Source of the DNA: Circinella minor
Taxonomy: Eukaryota > Mucoromycota > Mucoromycetes > Mucorales > Lichtheimiaceae
Direction: 5' to 3'
Assembly (NCBI GenBank): GCA_016758965.1
Contig: JAEPRB010000565.1
Span: 1 to 13,409 of the forward strand
Length of the DNA: 13,409 bases
Below the pieces are notes generated by a model. That model was not told where the DNA came from and did not search any database. It saw only the letters and a list, made by a program, of their open reading frames with translations. The stretch's first letter is position 1; the number at the start of each line of letters is the position of its first letter. The translations under genes and the position numbers were made by a program. Below, piece by piece: positions 1 through 9,223 of this stretch.

Positions 1-110
1 GACCGAAAAAAAACTTTACCCAAAGACAAACAATAAACAAAAAAAAAAGTTCCTGTAATTCTATGTACACTTTATATTATAAAATGTCATTTTATTCTAG
101 TTACAAGGGT

Positions 111-121
111 GGTCATGGGTA
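111..121 (+). promoter_or_regulatory. Repeated word GGTCATGGGTA, copy 1
   Basis: First of four copies of GGTCATGGGT in the 5.4 kb upstream of the bHLH gene. The full context is GGTCATGGGTAAGT. The word is GC-richer than its surroundings and the flanks are not conserved between copies, which suits a protein-binding site better than a dispersed repeat. The factor is unknown. Confidence 0.4.
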
Positions 122-307
122 AGTAATTTTTTGTTATGGTGGTTAAGATTTCATCCTTTTACTAGCGTTTAATAAAAAAAATAATGAGTGGAATGTTTCT
201 AACGCCCAAGATAAAACTATCTTTGTCTAAAACTTTAATTATCTTGTTTTTTTTTAAAAAAAAAAAAGGAGATAACGTAGAAAAATGAGTAAAAAAGAAC
301 AAGAAGA

Positions 308-318
308 TACGTACGTAG
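308..318. promoter_or_regulatory. TACGTACGTAG element, copy 1
   Basis: An 11-mer with an overlapping double TACGTA palindrome. It recurs exactly at 2667-2677, and a 9-nt version (CGTACGTAG) is at 621-629. Single TACGTA palindromes lie at 652, 755, 1942, 1955, 1979 and 2275. No TACGTA was noticed between about 2680 and 5425. The clustering suggests binding sites, but no experiment or orthologue is available here. Confidence 0.3.
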
Positions 319-484
319 AATTTTTATTTTGTGTAAGTATATTATTAGGCAAGTTTTTCCTTTTTGTCCTGCATATAAGTTGGATGCATGCTAATTCTCA
401 AATTAGGAATATTATCTTTTAAATCAATCATGTCAAAAAGAAAACAAATAACATTCCTTTATATAATTTATTAGGAATGCCAGA

Positions 485-512
485 GGGGGCGGAGGGGGGA
501 GGGGGGAGGAGG
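485..512 (+). other. G-rich homopurine tract
   Basis: Runs of 5, 6 and 6 G with short GA and C interruptions, all purine on the plus strand except one C at 490. It could form a quadruplex or triplex. Similar plus-strand G blocks lie near 889-902, 945-952, 2371, 3243-3252 and 5051-5056. Confidence 0.5.
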
Positions 513-1550
513 ATAATAGTAAAATAATGTGTTATAACGTAATATGAAAACTCATCACTTGAACTAATTAACTAACTTTTTACCCTTCATCTTTATATAT
601 ATATAACCTATACTAACTGTCGTACGTAGTGAATCCATTGTATAAATCAATTACGTATATAATGTTATGTCATAAATAAATTAGTTTTCTTAGTAAAAAT
701 TTCCATTCTTCATTTGAACGTGTAAACGTTTTTTTTTTTTTATTATTTATGATCTACGTACCCAAAATAAAATCTCAGTTTTGTTTGAATATTTTCATAT
801 TCAATGTGTCTATTATTTGTGAAGAAAAGGATATAAAATTAAATATAGAAAAGGTCTTTTTAAAAGAAAAAGTGAGCTTTTTTTTTTGGGTGGGGGGAGA
901 GGAGAAAAGTTGTCCAGAACTACAAAAACGCCAACTTGTTTTCTTGGGGGGGGAAGAAACAAATGAGCATGAAAAAAAACTCCACTCAGTGGATTTTTAT
1001 GCATGTATAGAGCGAAACCATTCAATATTTATAACCAATTATAAAAAAGAGAAAAGGGCTTTTTTTTTTTAACTTGGGTATATGAATATAACTTATTATT
1101 GTAAAGTCAAGTCATCATAGTAAATTTAATAACCAGATATAAATTGCTTAATTATTTGTATTATATAGAACGAACATCATCATTTAAATCCGTCAGATGA
1201 TGTGAATTGTTTATTATTCTATACTTTTCTATTCTTTTCTATATCTTATTAATTTTAAAAGCTTCTTCTCAGAAGAGATAACAACTTACAAATTATTTCC
1301 TTCTTTTTAAATTTGTTGAGTAAAAAAAGTTACACTGCAGTTTTTTTATAAAGTCTTTACTAAAAAATAACATTTATAAATAGAAACCTTTATAAACATA
1401 ACGGAAAGAGATCCAGAAGAAGAAAAAAGGTCATTATTATTTATTAAAAAGAGAGATTTGGGATCTCACGGTTTTTTCATTTTATTTACTAGGTTAAGTA
1501 AATAGAAAAAGAGGTGTTACACCAAGTTTTTTTTGGGAATTTACAATAAA

Positions 1551-1561
1551 GGTCATGGGTA
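1551..1561 (+). promoter_or_regulatory. Repeated word GGTCATGGGTA, copy 2
   Basis: Second copy, context GGTCATGGGTACGT, in unrelated flanking sequence. The three plus-strand copies share GGTCATGGGTANGT, so the conservation runs to 13 of 14 positions. Confidence 0.4.
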
Positions 1562-1883
1562 CGTCGTAAATTATTTTCCTTAAAGTCTATTAACGGAGTC
1601 ATCATTGAAAAGGAAATTTGTAAACGTTTTTTTTTTTTTTTTTTTAGTTTTATGGCACAGACTACAAAATTTGATTGAACACAGCATTATATTCTAAACC
1701 ACGGGTTCAATGCATCATCAATGTACAGAGACACGAATATTCACATGTTGTTATCTTTACCATTCATTTAAAGAACGAAAGAGGTGTTACATGAAAAGGC
1801 CATGGGGTCTTTTAACCTTTTTCTTGGGAAAGGCTGTCTTATTTATTCTTTTTAGTTTGAGAATTATTTATAAATTTAAAAAA

Positions 1884-1923
1884 GGGAGGCGGGGGGGGGA
1901 GGAATCAAGGGGGTAGGGTAGGG
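1884..1923 (+). other. G-quadruplex-type block with TAGGG repeats
   Basis: Five G runs of at least three (1884-1886, 1891-1899, 1909-1913, 1916-1918, 1921-1923). The last three are separated only by TA, giving a short GGGTAGGGTAGGG stretch. This satisfies the usual four-run quadruplex pattern and resembles interstitial telomere-type sequence, though it is too short to call a telomeric repeat. Confidence 0.55.
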
Positions 1924-2666
1924 TAGTTTGTACATATTTACTACGTATCCTTCGTACGTACATAATAATAATTATTTTTACGTAGAAAGATGAACAAGTG
2001 AAGAAAAGTGTATGGTAATTTCATATATCAATAGAGAATATCTTTGGGTTATAAACATGAATTATTATTGTAAGTCGCATGGTCCCCCCCCCTTTTTTTT
2101 CATTTATTATTGTTTCCCCATTCCGAAAGTATGGATTTACTAAAATATATTTTTCTACACCCAAAATAATTATTGTTCATTTTTTTTTAGTACTTTGCAA
2201 AAAAGACTTTTAGTTTATCTATAACCTTTTACTTTTCTCAAATATAAAATATGTATATATATATATTTGATAGGTACGTATCAACTCTTTTGCTACTTTT
2301 CATATTTCTTATCAAATAGCCGTGAAAAAGTTTAAAATTGGGATTGAAATTTATATGATTTAAGGGAAAGGGGGGGGATGATTCTATCGGGTCACTCGGA
2401 ACCGAAGAAAAAAAAGTATTATTGTATCACATAAAACATCCGTTCCCCTTAATTTCTTTACCAAAAAAAAAAAATCTTTAGAGTACTTTATTTGTCTGTG
2501 TGTGTGTGTGAGTGAAAATACATTTATTTCTTTAAATCGATTGAATAGGAATATTTCTAGTAAAAAAAAAAAAACCTCAATAATATATATATATATATAA
2601 ATATAAATAGGTTAATTGATCATTATACGATGACATGTACAACAAAATTTGCATAATTAGAGTCTG

Positions 2667-2677
2667 TACGTACGTAG
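2667..2677. promoter_or_regulatory. TACGTACGTAG element, copy 2
   Basis: Exact second copy of the 11-mer at 308-318, in unrelated flanking sequence. It closes the TACGTA-rich interval on the right. Confidence 0.3.
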
Positions 2678-3549
2678 TAATTTTTTTTTTTTTCAATTGA
2701 TCATGCTTGGTTAAAATAGACAACACTTCTCGTTGTAATTGACCGTTGTGACTTATTTTAAAACAAAACTTTGGGGTTTCTTTTTTTGTGTATTGTATAA
2801 CCAAAAAATATATGTGTTGTAATGATATAAGTTTATTATGGTGTGCAACAAATATACTACTACTACAAAAAAAAGATCCCTTGAATTATTATTATTATTA
2901 TTATTTCTTGGTCCTAAATACATTCAATAATAATAAGAAATAATATTTATTGTTTCTATTATTTGCTGAGCAAAAAAAAAAAAAAATTGATTCACTGGTA
3001 TAATATGATTATATCTATATCGAGTTATTGTTATTATTTATTATCATGGCTTATAATTTTAGAAATGGCTTTTACATTGTTTACTGTTGTATCAACAATT
3101 AAAAAGAGTCTAACTTGTTTTTAATAATACATAATAATAACAATAGTAATGGTAGTAAGTGATTCTCAAATAACATCTCTTTTTTTTTTTTTTTTCACAC
3201 ATCCTATAAGTAACGTAACGACTTAAATTATTGTGTGTGTGTGGGGGGGGGGAGTGAGAGAAGAAAAGAGTTTAGAGATCGCCTCTTTTTTTTAAGTTTT
3301 TAACATTGTAACACATAAATTCCTGGGATCTCTCTCTTTTTGTTAACCATCTTTACATGATGAATCCGAAAAAAATAATAATCTCTCACATCCTCCCTCC
3401 CCCACCCACCGAATTTTAACTGAATGGGCTTTTAGTTACACAGGGTCATCGGATGAATGTCGGGATTCTCGACCCAACTTCTTTCTCTCACTCTTTTTAT
3501 TATTATTTAAGATTTAGAAAAAAAAAAAAAAAAAAAAGATGGAGGTAGA

Positions 3550-3560
3550 GGTCATGGGTA
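3550..3560 (+). promoter_or_regulatory. Repeated word GGTCATGGGTA, copy 3
   Basis: Third copy, context GGTCATGGGTATGT, just downstream of an A-run. The base before the final GT differs in each plus-strand copy (A, C, T), while the rest of the 14-mer is identical. Confidence 0.4.
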
Positions 3561-3706
3561 TGTCTATAAAGGTTTTTCCTTTTCTCTCTCTCCCTTTATT
3601 AAACTCAAAAGATCGACCAAAAAAAAAAAGAGAACTCGTGATACTCTCTCTCTCTCTCTTTTTTTTTTTTTTAAAAAATGATGTCTTTTTCTTTTTAAAC
3701 TTTGTT

Positions 3707-3725
3707 GGGGGTGGGGAGGAGGGGG
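3707..3725 (+). other. G-rich homopurine tract
   Basis: G runs at 3707-3711, 3713-3716 and 3721-3725 with single-base or AGGA interruptions, following long CT and T tracts. The pairing of pyrimidine and purine blocks here (3640-3745) could support intramolecular triplex or quadruplex structure. Confidence 0.45.
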
Positions 3726-4280
3726 AAGGAAGAGAAAAGGAGAAGAAAGATTAAAATGGGTTGTTATTTAAACTAATTGGTTTATTTCTTTAAGAAAATG
3801 AATTTTTTTTTTTTAACATGCAGTTTTATAACGCAGATAAATAAAATAGCATATAAACAAAACAGTTATCCGAAATTAGGTTAAAAAAAAAAAAAAGATA
3901 CCCGATTTCTTTTCTTCCATTCGGGTGTTCCGATATATGCTATGTGCCGCAATACATAACAAAACGTTTTATATATAAACTGTTGTAATAAAAGTGGCAC
4001 ATATATATATATATATATAACTCTGTCTTATATCTTGTAGACAAATGTGTTATCAGATGATGACATGTTCTTATGCAAGTTTGAACAGTTTTATTGTTTG
4101 TTTATTTTTATAACTCATTTTTAATCATTACATTATATCATTATCGTCATTATCGTCATTTATTAATGGATTTGTGGGAAAAAAAAAAAAAGTAGTTTCT
4201 TTTCCCACTTTTATGCATTTAATTTCTTTTTTTTTTTAACTTGCATTTTATATTTTATTATTCAATGATTTAGATTATAG

Positions 4281-4307
<27 letters not shown>
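4281..4307. repeat. (AT)n microsatellite
   Basis: About 13 AT units in unbroken alternation. Shorter AT arrays lie at about 2585-2598, 4003-4018, 5937-5952 (inside a bHLH intron) and 10381-10396. These are ordinary AT microsatellites with no associated gene signal. Confidence 0.8.
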
Positions 4308-4311
<4 letters not shown>

Positions 4312-5230
4312 GAAGAAAAGAAAGGGTTTTTTTAGGAGTTCATTATTACATCAAATTTAAACTTTTCTTAAAAAAATACCATATCTTAAAGTCTGTTCGT
4401 TTTGCAAGTCAGTGTCCGATCATAACACAAAAAAAAAAGATAAAAAGGGAAACTCCACTCGGAAACTCCCGATATGGTTATGCCGATACCGGATATAAAA
4501 ATGGTGATGGAGATTTGTTGTTTAAAAATGGAATATTATATATATAGTATAAGTTATTATTTGATGATTTAGAAGAAAGGATCATTCGGCGTCATATTTT
4601 ATATTTTGTGATTGAAATGATAAAATAAAAAGGGTATTTCCGTTTGAACCAATCGTTCTTCTTTTATCGGAATACATCCTCAAATGTCCTTTTTGTTCAA
4701 TAAAACTTTATTTTACTCTACTATTCTCTCTTTCTAATAATAATAATCATCATCATCATCTCTGTCTTATTAGTATTTTTCTCTTTCTAATCATTTTTAT
4801 AATTATATAAAAGGTAAAACAGGTTTGGGGTGAAATTTTATTTCTTTCTTTCTTCTTCTTATTATTATGGTAAAATGCCAAAAGAAAAGAAAGAAAAGAA
4901 ATAAACAATCTTTTTAAAGTTCCAGACTCTTTTTTTTTTTTTTCCTTTCCATTATTGATCTTTCTTTTGTGTATTATTTAGTGACTAGAGTAAAAAAGAA
5001 AAATTGTGTGTGTGCGTGTCTCTGTAATTATATATAATGTTTTATTTAAGGGGGGGAGAGAGAGAGAGGAGAAGGTGAATAAGGCAGAAACAACTAAAAA
5101 GTTCCTTTCCGTAAACCAAAAAAAGGTAATAAAAAAAAAAAAACACGGTGCCCCCAAAATAAAAAAAGTAAGAGACGGGCAACCACTTTTTTTTTGAAGC
5201 AAAAAAAAAATTGAAGGCAACACAAAAATG

Positions 5231-5240
5231 ACCCATGACC
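5231..5240 (-). promoter_or_regulatory. Repeated word GGTCATGGGT, copy 4, inverted
   Basis: Seen on the plus strand as ACCCATGACC, about 190 bp before the bHLH start codon. It is the copy closest to the gene and the only one in the opposite orientation. The match to the other copies ends after GGGT (next base C instead of A). Confidence 0.4.
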
Positions 5241-5425
5241 TATCCAAGAACTTTTTGTGTGTCCTGTGCTTTTTTTTTTTATTTCTCAGATTTGCAATAT
5301 ATAATCCCCTCCCCTTTCCTTCAAAGTTTTTTTTTTTTATTTCTTTTTTACTTTTCAACTCTTTTTTTTTTTTTCACACTCACAACAACAACAACAACAC
5401 ATTGGCTATTTTTTTTTTATCTTGC
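5241..5425 (+). promoter_or_regulatory. Pyrimidine-rich leader and core promoter of the bHLH gene
   Basis: The 185 bases before the start codon are dominated by T and C, with T runs of about 9-13, and a CAA trinucleotide array at about 5383-5400 close to the ATG. Pyrimidine-rich stretches before the start are common in fungal promoters and 5' leaders. The reading frame stays open upstream to an ATG at 5228, but that extension is nearly all Phe, Leu and Asn from T and CAA repeats, so it is better read as leader. The transcription start cannot be placed. Confidence 0.4.
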
Positions 5426-7054
5426 ATGGATCCAAATAATCAAAATCAACAATTGTTTTCACAAACTTATGCTGCAGCTATGGCAGCAGGATTTGATCCT
5501 AATGTGTTCCAAAGTACTGGATTTACAACACCAACAACAACACCAACAGCAACAGCAACAACAAAAACAAATAATAATAATAATACAAATAATAATACTT
5601 CTCAACAACAATCAACAAATCAACAAGTTGCTTATCCAACTTTTCCACAATTTTCATCTGGTGTACCTACTTCTCATCCACAACAACAACATCTTCATCA
5701 ACTAAATATGCAACATGCTGCTGTATTTCAATCAGGTAAAAATTTCTTGTTGTCATGTCATCCCAAAAATAAAATAAAAAATTATTCATGTTAAAATAAA
5801 AAATTAACTTTCTCTCTCTCTCTCTTATTGTATATTTCTTATCGTTTCTATAGTAATGGCACAACAACAAGAACATCAACAACAACATTCACAAGAATCA
5901 TCTTCATCTACTGGTAAAAAGTAAGTCTATTATTTATATATATATATATATAATCAAGTAAATAAACTCTAAATGTAAAAATTAATAATAGAACTCAATC
6001 CAAGGCAGAAAGACGTGCAGAACATAATGCAATTGAACGTGCACGACGTGAAAGTTTGAATTCTAAATTTCAACAATTAGCTCATGCTTTACCTAACTTA
6101 CAAAATGATCGTAGACCATCCAAAGGTACTATTATTGAACGTACATTGGAATATGGTAAGTGATTATTTATTTATTTAATCAATAGAGATAATAATAATA
6201 ATAATGTAATTAATTTTTTTATAATTATATATATATAGTAAGAGGTACATTACTTAAAGAAGAACGATATAAACATCAAATTCGTCATTTATTACGTGAA
6301 AATCGACGTATGCATCGTGATCTTCATCGAAAAAAGCGTGATTTAGCAAATCGTAATAGTATGACTTCTTCTGTTTCTTCTGAAGATGAACAAATCAATT
6401 ATCATAGTCGTAGTTACCCTGGATCCATTTCTTCCTCCACTCCGACACCTACCATGTCATCAACCCATCTTCAAGATTATGATATGATGACAAGTGGTAA
6501 TTCTACTACTTGTGTATCACATTCATCTATTTCTCCTCCTCTTCAACATTCTTCTGGTCCAAATGTTATGTTTCCATGGGAAGTCTATTCTACCGATCCA
6601 TGTTCACCTTTAGGTTCTTCTTCTCAACAATCTTTATATGAAGATCGAAGTGATGATGATAGTGATGATTTTGATTCTTCTACAGGTGGTTATTGGAATA
6701 ATCCAACACCTGAACAACATCATCAACATTATTCTCCACCACAATCCTTACAACAACAGCAACAACCTAATACGACTACTACTACGACTACTACTACTAT
6801 GCCAATGATGATGGGTTCTGTTGATTATGTTGTCATGGCAAAAGGTAAATATCCTTAATTTAAATTGAGTGACATTTATAATTTACTCATACTCACATTT
6901 TATTATTATAGCTGCTCAACATCAACAACAACAATTACAACATCCTCCTCGTCTTCAACAACATCAACAATCACAATGTATGCAACAACAACAAATGATG
7001 CCTAATTATCATTATATAAAGATGGATAATAGTGTATCAAGGCAACGACAGTAA
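5426..7054 (+). CDS. bHLH transcription factor, five exons, 429 aa
   Basis: A nuclear DNA-binding regulator of the basic helix-loop-helix family. Exons are 5426-5735, 5854-5920, 5992-6155, 6239-6844 and 6912-7054. All four introns (67-118 bp) are GT-AG and the frame is continuous through every junction, ending at TAA. The N-terminus (1-126) is rich in Gln, Asn and Thr. The basic region at 132-145 reads ERRAEHNAIERARR; His137, Glu141 and Arg145 match the pattern that in Max/Myc-type proteins contacts CACGTG. Helix 1, the loop with LPNLQNDRRPSKG, and helix 2 ending about 181 follow. Leu/Ile residues at seven-residue spacing (178, 185, 199; 195, 209, 216) suggest a zipper extension to about 220. 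The tail has Ser/Thr-Pro sites, a DDDSDD acidic patch and Gln/His tracts. The start at 5426 was chosen because sequence upstream is T-run leader. Domain order resembles fungal bHLH proteins with a RxEHNAIERARR core. I cannot name the orthologue. Confidence 0.88.
5736..5853 (+). other. bHLH intron 1 (retention would truncate before the DNA-binding domain)
   Basis: Donor GTAAAA after TCAG, acceptor TATAG. It splits a valine codon (residue 104). The intron contains a CT microsatellite near 5812-5825. If retained, the frame ends at 5794, giving only the Gln/Asn-rich N-terminus without the bHLH. The other introns are 5921-5991, 6156-6238 and 6845-6911; retention of the last would end the protein at 6858 after residue G383-K-Y-P and remove the Gln/His-rich tail. 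Confidence 0.75.
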
Positions 7055-7262
7055 ATATTTATTTTGTTAGCCTCCCTCCTTCTCATTTACATTCTCTATT
7101 TTTCTCTCTCTCTCCAAACCATTTCATTTACAACAATCCATCTATCATACCATCATACCCCTCCCCCCCACACACACACACTTTTACCAAAAGCTTTCGT
7201 TACTTCATCTTTTTGTCTTCAATTCTATACTAAAATTTCTCTATGCCATTTTATTGTACACC

Positions 7263-7295
<33 letters not shown>

Positions 7296-7735
7296 TATGT
7301 AAATAACTTGTTTTCTTCTACTCCCTTTCCCTCTCCTACTCTTCTTTAACTCCCCTCATATACCCATATTATTTTCTCGTAAACTCGTTTTTTTATTATA
7401 TTAATCTATGTTCATATGTGTTTTTTTTTTTTTGTTCTGTGGGATAACAAGTTTATATATATTTTGTTTTCCTACTCTACTTATTCTATATTTTTTCTTT
7501 TTTTTTTAAAAAGAAATCTCACTTTCCCCTTTCTTTATTGCACATACTTTTTTTTTTTTTTTTCCTTTCGTTCTTATAATTATCATTTTTCGGACCATCT
7601 ATAGTACACCATCATTACCAATTTGTTTTTTTTTTTGTTTTGTTTTGTTTTTAATTATATATATTATACCTTTGTACAAACGTTTTTTTTTCCACCTTTT
7701 GTTTAATATATTTATATATGACATTTATAATTACA

Positions 7736-7773
<38 letters not shown>

Positions 7774-8111
7774 TCAATTTTTTCATCAGATGATGACATT
7801 ATTTCTCACGATCACAAAATAACAAGTTTTTTTTTTTTTTTTTAAGGATCGCTTGTCAAGCCAAAAAAAAAAAAAAAAAAAAGGGCTGAGCAAAATAATA
7901 AATCTCCTTTTTTTTTTTTAATAAACAAATAGAAAACATAATTATTTAACATATTTTAACTAAACAACCTAAAAAAAAAAAAAAACTATATAGTTTTTTA
8001 ATACGTAAGGGAAAAGAAAAAAACTATCAAAAAAATAATATTTATAATTATGGTAACACATTTTGGGAAAAAAAAAATTAAACAGTTATCGTGTGTGATT
8101 ACTATGTTATA

Positions 8112-8147
8112 ACGATTTATATAGTATAATATTATATAATAAATCGT
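8112..8147. repeat. Imperfect hairpin in convergent intergenic DNA
   Basis: ACGATTTAT (8112-8120) is matched by ATAAATCGT (8139-8147), with further partial TATAAT/ATTATA pairing inside and TGTT/AACA outside. It may be a chance structure in AT-rich DNA or a small hairpin near a transcript end. Confidence 0.4.
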
Positions 8148-8833
8148 AACACATCAACATATCTAATATGTAAATATTATTATGTGATCTCCTTACTACT
8201 AATCAAACTATTATAATAAAGCAACGAATCGGCACTGATTCCGTTTTCATCCTCCCACCCCCCCCCTCTCTGTCCATTTTTTTTCTTGTTGATTGAAATT
8301 GATTTTATAAATGATAAGTTTGACAGCCCCAAACTAAAATGTCCGTTTTCTTGTGCGCCACTCATAATTACCTTTTATCCAACCAATTCTAACTTGTTCC
8401 CCCCCCCCTTTACCCCTTGTTTTTTTTTTTTTTTTTGCACCACATAAAACTTTCTCTCTCTCTCTTTCTTATATACTCCTCCTTAAATTCTACTACAAAA
8501 GACTCAATCCCCGATAATTTAATGTTATTCACTACCGACTTTTAATATCCCTCATTCGGCTTCGTCAAAGTATATATATATAACTCATATTTTTACACAT
8601 AAAAAAAAAAAAAGACGGAGTTCATTGAATAAGAAAGATAGTAAAGTAAATAAACAAAAACAAAAACAAAACAATAATAGTTTATAAGAAAAAAAAATGA
8701 TAAAAAAAAATTTTTTTTAAGGGAGGGGGAGAAGAAGAAGGAATGATAAAAAAAAAAAAAGGTTGTTTCAAAGATGTAATATTGTTTATATAATGTATGA
8801 AAGATGATTGGAAAAAGAGTTGATATCATAGAA

Positions 8834-8864
8834 AGATAAGAGAGAGAGAGAGAGAGAGAGAAAG
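8834..8864. repeat. (AG)n microsatellite near the Pin1 stop codon
   Basis: About 12 AG/GA units followed by GAAAGGAAGGAAGGGAGG, all purine on the plus strand. It is therefore a CT-rich tract about 30 bp beyond the stop on the minus-strand transcript, probably in the 3' UTR. Confidence 0.7.
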
Positions 8865-8894
8865 GAAGGAAGGGAGGATAATTGATTAGAAAAG

Positions 8895-9182
8895 TTAAGC
8901 AGTTCTAAGAATTAAATGAACACCACTATCAGTCCATACTGGTTTACTCAATTCACCTACTTGAAGAGCAAAAGCAGCATCCTCAAAAGGTTTTTGCATT
9001 TGACCACGTTCAAAATGACCTAAATCTCCTCCTCTTTTTGCACTTGAACAATCAGAAAAATTAGTTGCTAATGCAGATAATGTTTCTTCACCTTGTTCAA
9101 TTTTTCTTTGATGTTCTTTTAAGATATCAAATGCTTCATCTTTTGATCTTGTTATATTTTCCTATTCATAGTTTGTAGGTGA

Positions 9183-9223
<41 letters not shown>

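Larger units (their letters stand above)
1..5425. other. 5.4-kb gene-free region upstream of the bHLH gene
   Basis: No convincing protein-coding exon is visible on either strand. The open frames here translate into runs of Phe, Lys, Gly and Glu that come from T, A and G tracts, and have no domain-like sequence. The stretch holds A/T homopolymers of 10-20 nt, G-rich homopurine blocks, GT, CT and AT microsatellites, and repeated 10-15-mers that are not AT-rich (listed separately). For a fungus with compact genes this is a long 5' intergenic interval. An extended promoter, an unrecognised non-coding RNA or plain repeat expansion are all possible. Confidence 0.6.
7055..8894. other. Convergent intergenic region, pyrimidine-rich near the bHLH gene
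   Basis: It lies between the ends of the bHLH gene (+) and the Pin1 gene (-). From 7060 to about 7870 the plus strand is strongly T/C-biased, with an A run of 30 at 7264-7293 and a T run of 30 at 7738-7767. From about 8600 to 8880 it is A/G-biased, so each gene is followed by a pyrimidine-rich sequence on its own strand. Long C runs sit at about 8258-8267 and 8400-8408. No exon is visible. A 61-residue minus-strand open frame at 8180-8365 has no recognisable feature. Both 3' UTRs and poly(A) sites must lie here, but I cannot place them. Confidence 0.6.

Noticed and set aside
749..1072. 107-residue plus-strand open frame
   Set aside because: Codons come from A, T and G homopolymers, with runs of Lys, Phe and Gly and no domain-like pattern. 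The overlapping minus-strand frame is no better.
2885..2905. CRISPR-like or tandem regulatory array in ATT/AT/GT repeats
   Set aside because: These are simple microsatellites with no spacer-repeat structure.
111..3566. Spliced-leader RNA genes at the three GGTCATGG|GTANGT sites
   Set aside because: The 40-60 bases before and after each copy are unrelated, while SL RNA genes would share the whole leader and an Sm-type region.
4978..5358. 126-residue minus-strand open frame upstream of the bHLH gene
   Set aside because: Composed of Lys, Phe and Leu runs from the T-rich leader read backwards; no conserved motif and no splice context.
5228..5425. Upstream ATG at 5228 in frame with the bHLH protein
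   Set aside because: The extra 66 residues are almost all Phe, Leu and Asn from T runs and CAA repeats, and cross a pyrimidine-rich leader. The ATG at 5426 starts normal low-complexity fungal activator sequence.
7264..7293. A30 run as a genomically encoded poly(A) tail of a retrocopy
   Set aside because: The adjacent bHLH gene has four introns and no flanking duplication; A and T runs of this kind are common throughout the window.
8180..8365. 61-residue minus-strand open frame (MSGAQENGHFSLGLSNLSF...)
   Set aside because: Its start looks coding-like, but it continues through an A run and a C run (Lys and Gly stretches), has no recognisable domain and no neighbouring exon. Kept only as a weak possibility.
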